A DNA stretch of 64,000 nucleotides from an uncultured Monoglobus sp. (lineage in GTDB: Bacteria; Bacillota; Clostridia; Monoglobales; Monoglobaceae). Positions 60,550-64,000 of the stretch are shown here, piece after piece. A model generated the notes under the pieces. It was not told where the DNA came from. It saw only the letters and a list, made by a program, of their open reading frames with translations, and did no database searches. The position numbers and the translations under genes were made by a program. Location of the stretch: assembly GCA_947628795.1 (NCBI GenBank), contig CANRBF010000004.1, forward strand, positions 114,209-178,208, given 5' to 3'. Within the stretch, counting starts at the first letter, position 1; every line of letters starts with the position of its first letter.

Positions 60550-60727
60550 TGCAAAATCCGCAAGACCGCTCCGGTTGCTCTTCAGCAGAGCCGTACCCTG
60601 CCTTGAGGCAAAAGCCAATATATGATTATTGGCACATTAACCTAAGTTTAAACCCATGATTTTCGCCATGTCGATGTCTGTCGTTTACTACCTACACATC
60701 TTTTTCCGCAGAGCCCACCATTTACGA

Positions 60728-60766
60728 ATGTTCTTACAGGACTTATGCCTGTGAGAACATTTTTTT
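60728..60766 (+). terminator. Rho-independent terminator, plus direction
   Basis: ATGTTCTTACAGG and CCTGTGAGAACAT pair over 13 bases with one mismatch, followed by seven T. The T run touches the stop of the minus-strand recombinase gene; it would stop read-through from the IS into the recombinase. Confidence 0.8.
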
Positions 60767-62480
60767 ATCCTGTTTTTTTGTTGTTTTCCGAAAAGTAAAT
60801 GGCTACTCCTTTTCGGGTGTTCATTTTTACCTCGTTTTCGGGTATTGCTTTGAGCTTCGGTATCTCTATCGAGCCTATGCAGTTATAGTGTATTTTAAGC
60901 CGCTGGACTTTTTTGCCGTCGATTATTTCCGCTTGATATACTTCGATTTTTTCTATCAGCTCATTTAACATTCTCGGAGTAAGTTTTCTCGCCCGCGTAT
61001 ATTTTCTTACGACCGACATAAACTCATCCGTGGAAATGCTGCGGCTTTCGCTTTTGGCTATCTCGGACTCGAGCGACTCTATCCGTTTTGAAAGCTCTTT
61101 CTGCTCGGCGTCGTATTTCACCGACAGCTTTCCGAACCGCTCATCCGTTATTCGGCCCATTACGTTGTCCTCATATATTCGCTCGAATAATATGTCAAGC
61201 TCTTTGTCGCGGGCGAGCATGGCTTTAAGCTCGCTTTGTTTTGCCTCGATTTTGTGTTCTGCGTCTTTTATCGACTGACCCATTACGAGTTTCATAAACT
61301 CGCCCTCATACTTTACGGCAAGCCTAGTAAGCCTCCGTATTTCTCCGAGCACCGCCTTTTCGAGAAAATCGACCCGTATATAATGAGTTGACGAGCAAAT
61401 TTTTCTCGAGCCTCTGTTGTAGCCGGAACAGTTAAAGTATTCTATGCTCGGATTTTTCTGGTTAAAATGATACCACAAATTGCTGCCGCAGTCTGCGCAT
61501 ACAAGCAATCCCGAAAACATATTTTTCTCGCCGTCGGCTTTTTTGCGTTTTCTTGTTTTGCCGCACTTCGCCTGTATCTTTTCCCAGACCGAGCGCTCTA
61601 TTATCGGCTCATGAACATCTTTAAATATTACCCAATTTTCTTTGTCGTTCTCTATCCTTTTCTTGTTCTTATAGGATTTTGAGTATGTTTTAAAATTGAT
61701 CAGATCGCCGCAGTATTCCTGAGTATGCAGTATCTTTGTTATGGTCGAGTTGTTCCACTTGTACGGTTCGGCGGTATTTATCCTGCCCGCTCTTTTTCTG
61801 CCTTTGCTCAGCCAATAGTTCATTGGAGTGAGTATCTTATCCTTTTCAAGCGCTCCGGCTATCTGTTCCGCCCCAAAGCCCGAAAGCGTCATCGCGTATA
61901 TCCTTCGCACGACCGCCGCCGCTTCATCGTCAATTACCCACCTCTTATGATCATCGGGGTCCTGAATATATCCGTATGGCGGCTGACCCAGCGGCTCGCC
62001 CGAATTGCCCTTGATTTTGTTGCTTATCCTGCGTTTCTTGGAAATGTCGCGGGAATACCACTCGTTAAACAGATTTTTTATCGGTGCTATATCATTCTCG
62101 CCTTCTTCCGTGTCGATACTGTCCGATACCGCCACAAGCCTTATGTCATGCTCGGGGAAAAATTCTTCCGTCAGCTTTCCGACTTCGATATAGTTCCTGC
62201 CGAGACGCGATAAGTCTTTTACAAATACCGCCGATACCTTAAAGTTTTTAATATCGCTCAGCATATCCGCAAAGCCGGGCCTGTCCATTGTCACGCCCGA
62301 AATTCCGTCGTCGCAGTATATGTAAAGTTTTGTATAGCCCTTTTCCTTAGCGACTTTTGTAAGCAGCTTTTTCTGATTGCTTATGCTGTAACTGTCGCCT
62401 TCAAGATTATCGTCTCTGCTGAGACGGACATACAGAGCAGCGGCTTCGTCTCGTTTGTATGTTTTCTTCGACTGTCTCAT
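60765..62480 (-). CDS. Large serine recombinase (TnpX/TndX-like, DUF4368 tail)
   Basis: 571 residues after AAAGGAGG. Resolvase catalytic domain (about 13-165; catalytic Ser 21 in YVRLSRDD, Arg cluster DLSRLGRNYIEVG), recombinase domain (about 175-290; PYGYIQDPDDHKRW), zinc ribbon (CADCGSNLWYHF near 330 with later CSS), a coiled coil (about 400-490) and a C-terminal DUF4368-type end (DGKKVQRLKIHYNCIGSIEIP). Such enzymes excise and integrate Clostridial mobilizable transposons and conjugative elements, often at GA dinucleotides. Its element continues with an oriT-like site and mobC. Confidence 0.94.
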   Translation of the reverse strand: MRQSKKTYKRDEAAALYVRLSRDDNLEGDSYSISNQKKLLTKVAKEKGYTKLYIYCDDGISGVTMDRPGFADMLSDIKNFKVSAVFVKDLSRLGRNYIEVGKLTEEFFPEHDIRLVAVSDSIDTEEGENDIAPIKNLFNEWYSRDISKKRRISNKIKGNSGEPLGQPPYGYIQDPDDHKRWVIDDEAAAVVRRIYAMTLSGFGAEQIAGALEKDKILTPMNYWLSKGRKRAGRINTAEPYKWNNSTITKILHTQEYCGDLINFKTYSKSYKNKKRIENDKENWVIFKDVHEPIIERSVWEKIQAKCGKTRKRKKADGEKNMFSGLLVCADCGSNLWYHFNQKNPSIEYFNCSGYNRGSRKICSSTHYIRVDFLEKAVLGEIRRLTRLAVKYEGEFMKLVMGQSIKDAEHKIEAKQSELKAMLARDKELDILFERIYEDNVMGRITDERFGKLSVKYDAEQKELSKRIESLESEIAKSESRSISTDEFMSVVRKYTRARKLTPRMLNELIEKIEVYQAEIIDGKKVQRLKIHYNCIGSIEIPKLKAIPENEVKMNTRKGVAIYFSENNKKTG

Positions 62481-62801
62481 AATTGCCTCCTTTCCCGACA
62501 GTCAAACAAACAGTATTACAATTTGATTATATCAAAAAAACTACCGCTTGTCAGCCTGTTTTTTAAAATTTATGACATCATTAAACGGAGCAGTATCGAG
62601 CCCAAAGTTTCAGCCGAACGCTTTTTGAACACAGGCTCGACTATGAAAGTTGCTTGCGGCGGCTTAATAAAAAATTGCAGTATAGCAAGCAAAGCGAATG
62701 GGTACCCGTTCGCGGTTTTCCGAAACGGACAAGCCGTTTTATACGCAAAAAATTATTGGGAAATTATCCCAAACCCTTTATTAAATTTCGGAGGTATACG
62801 C
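62481..62801 (+). other. Intergenic region with oriT-like sequences
   Basis: Contains no ORF with a ribosome-binding site. Between the divergent recombinase and mobC, it is typical oriT territory in mobilizable elements. Confidence 0.45.
62694..62713. other. oriT-like inverted repeat
   Basis: GCGAATGGGTACCCGTTCGC is a 20-base near-perfect palindrome (one mismatched pair) 89 bases before the mobC start, preceded by a second short repeat TAGCAAGCAAAGC. Inverted repeats in this place bind mobilization proteins next to the nic site. Confidence 0.45.
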
Positions 62802-63308
62802 ATGGAAAACAGAAAGAGAAATATTCAAATAAAATTCAGAGTAACTGAAAAAGAGCGCGAGCTTATCGAGAAGAAAATGGCGCAGCTGCCCATACATAAA
62901 ATCGGAGCGTATATGCGCAAAATGGCAATAGACGGCTACATAATCTACACAGACCTATCTCCGATAAAAGAATACGCCAAAGAGCTGCAAGCCATCGGCA
63001 AAAACATAAACAAATCGCAAAGCGCGTAAACGAGACCGGCTCGATCTACAAAGATGACATAACAGCTTTCAAAGTGACCGCTGATCAAATATGGTATGCT
63101 GATTGCGCCGGCAGGAATTTTGTCAGATCGTTCAAAAGTGACGCGGCATACTTTGTGTATGGCAAGGAGCTTTTGGGTGATCTGACGGAATTATCGCAAG
63201 CAAGCAGCGTGCCAAGCCGTAGGCGGTATTTAATCAGCGGTTACGAAGGAAAAAATGAATGAAGTATGGCAACTCCAAAGAAAAATACTTATGAGCTTGA
63301 AGTATTGA
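62802..63308 (+). pseudogene. mobC: mobC, broken by a one-base deletion and an insertion
   Basis: From ATG 62802 (GGAGG upstream) 75 residues read as a MobC relaxosome protein: RNIQIKFRVTEKERELIEKKM, HKIGAYMRKMAIDGYI, YAKELQAIGKNIN. Normal members continue N-Q-I-A-x-R-V-N-E-T-G; here that text (IAKRVNETGSIYKDDI) is found in another frame from 63014, so one base was lost at about 63011-63014, giving an early stop. Then about 185 foreign bases follow, and the family's C-terminus resumes in the original frame at 63255: MNEVWQLQRKILMSLKY and stop at 63308. The gene cannot make a normal protein. Confidence 0.75.
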
Positions 63309-63430
63309 TTGTGCGCAATATACAGACCAAACAAAATATTTTCTACGATTATTTAAAAATAAAAGGCTGGGCGACCATATAAATATGTGATATAATGTAA
63401 ATATCAAAATATATATGGAGGATGATTGTT

Positions 63431-63754
63431 ATGAAAAAATTTATTCTGTCTACAGTTTTATCTGTCGCTGTTCTCGCGTCAAGCGTTACAGGCTTTGCGG
63501 CAGAAATCCCCGAAGAATCACTGCCCGACGGAGCTTCGGAAGAAGCGGTCAAAATCACCGAGAGTATCATTGGAAGTATACTTGACGAGGTTTATGACGG
63601 GTTAGGATATGGCGCCGCCAGCGGACGAGCCAATACCCTCATACGCCAAGCGGTCGAAAATGAAGAAACGGGCGACTATGGTTACGCCATATTGTCCGCA
63701 ATATCCCAAAATGCGATCAGGTATGCGGTAACGGCAACAGCGCTTGCTAAGTAA
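63431..63754 (+). CDS. Small secreted protein, function unknown
   Basis: 107 residues from ATG 63431 (GGAGG nine bases before; the ATG at 63422 touches it). A clear signal peptide (MKKFILSTVLSVAVLASSVTGFAAE, cleavage after GFA near 22) precedes an acidic helical domain: SEEAVKITESIIGSILDEVYDGLG, RANTLIRQAVENEETGDY, AILSAISQNAIRYAVTATAL. No cysteine, no anchor. No family recognised. It lies just outside the mobilizable-element remains and has its own terminator. Confidence 0.65.
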   Translation: MKKFILSTVLSVAVLASSVTGFAAEIPEESLPDGASEEAVKITESIIGSILDEVYDGLGYGAASGRANTLIRQAVENEETGDYGYAILSAISQNAIRYAVTATALAK

Positions 63755-63777
63755 TAATTTATATTATTGAATTACAC

Positions 63778-63816
63778 AAAAAGCATATCCGTGGATTTAC
63801 GCGGATATGCTTTTTT
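63778..63816 (+). terminator. Terminator of the small secreted-protein gene
   Basis: GCATATCCG / CGGATATGC with an inner loop and flanking A5 and T6 runs. Confidence 0.88.
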
Positions 63817-63819
63817 AAA

Positions 63820-64000
63820 TGAACTTAAAATAAGCAAAAATGAATACAATTATTAGAAATTACATAATCTATTACTTTACATTACAATTACCGCAAGGGG
63901 AGAAGCCTTGTTCAATAGCTTCGTCCCGCGAGTTTAAGTAAACTCGGTTTTTCTCGGCGGGCAGATTTTTACAGGACGGGCGATGAAATTTCTTTGAATT
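63820..64000. other. Non-coding window end
   Basis: AT-rich, then GC-richer sequence with a small inverted repeat CGAGTTTA/TAAACTCG (63929-63946) followed by GGTTTTT. No gene could be supported. Confidence 0.4.

Larger units (their letters stand above)
59167..60709 (+). mobile_element. IS256-family insertion sequence
   Basis: A 17-bp perfect inverted repeat GCGGAAAAAGATGTGTA at 59167-59183 recurs inverted at 60693-60709 and encloses the transposase gene; total about 1.54 kb. Flanking bases (GACACC on the left, AGAGCC on the right) show no target duplication, so the element may have suffered a deletion or recombination next to one end. The 225 bases between the transposase stop and the right end hold a palindrome but no gene. 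Confidence 0.8.
60765..63308. mobile_element. Remnant of a mobilizable element (recombinase, oriT-like site, mobC)
   Basis: A serine recombinase, a 20-bp oriT-like palindrome and a broken mobC lie together, the order of recombination and mobilization modules in Tn4451-type elements. No relaxase (mobA) follows mobC, and the attachment ends are not identified. Inference from gene content. Confidence 0.6.

Noticed and set aside
62523..62801. Upstream extension of mobC giving a 168-codon frame
   Set aside because: The extra N-terminus lacks a start signal and crosses the oriT-like palindrome; the ATG at 62802 has GGAGG and matches MobC N-termini.

Overview
The window comes from a low-to-moderate GC Gram-positive anaerobe, most likely a gut-type member of the Clostridia (Firmicutes). 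I infer this from gene content and order: yybS-gdpP-rplI-dnaB in the classic Firmicutes order, a HemZ-type oxygen-independent coproporphyrinogen enzyme, MutS2, a bifunctional Rel, a flavin-reductase/rubredoxin fusion, feoAB, and the oxygen-sensitive indolepyruvate:ferredoxin oxidoreductase iorAB. The chromosomal background looks GC-rich by eye. Positions 55400-59090 are strikingly AT-rich and clearly foreign in composition.

Layout. 1-4300: end of a RidA gene, a DUF1624 membrane protein, then a sulfur locus with metY and an Rrf2 regulator facing each other across a leader that encodes a 22-residue peptide; next a cysteine-capped protein behind a sigma-K-like promoter, and a DUF378 protein. 4400-8700: a heterodimeric ABC exporter and a flavin reductase-rubredoxin. 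8700-13900 (minus strand): a ferredoxin-tailed aldo/keto reductase, a large secreted GH5 glycanase and a DUF4160 gene pair. 14000-19060: purD, carB and a HicBA pair. 19056-27445 (minus): hemZ, an MBL hydrolase, rel, recJ, mutS2. 27590-30790: small conserved proteins, then eda-kdgK (KDPG aldolase and KDG kinase, the lower arm of uronate/pectin catabolism).

30793-44255 (minus) carries an MGMT-like protein, a phosphoesterase, a Cys/His-rich small protein, a methionine gamma-lyase-like PLP enzyme, an ACT protein, iorBA-paaK (aryl-pyruvate/aryl-acid metabolism), a GGDEF protein, wecB-tagO (undecaprenyl-linked glycan or teichoic acid initiation), trpS and an aminotransferase. 44299-51641 (minus) is a housekeeping block: hpt, tilS, dnaB, rplI, gdpP, yybS, mazG-like. 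51769-54924 has feoAB and an SCP2-domain protein with a Lys/Ala tail. Mosaic palindromic repeats occur at 31772, 33798 (tandem) and 41406.

55262-64000 is the accessory region. After tRNA-Leu(CAG) comes about 600 bp of AT-rich non-coding DNA, a strong promoter and a structured leader. These precede a 1024-residue protein joining an N-terminal HD phosphohydrolase to an Hsp90-like GHKL ATPase. It is the best candidate for a little-described conflict/defence system here. Beyond it lie an IS256-family insertion sequence with 17-bp terminal inverted repeats, a large serine recombinase, an oriT-like palindrome and a mobC gene broken by a frameshift and an insertion: the remains of a mobilizable element. 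A small secreted protein closes the window. All calls come from reading sequence alone; no database search was run.
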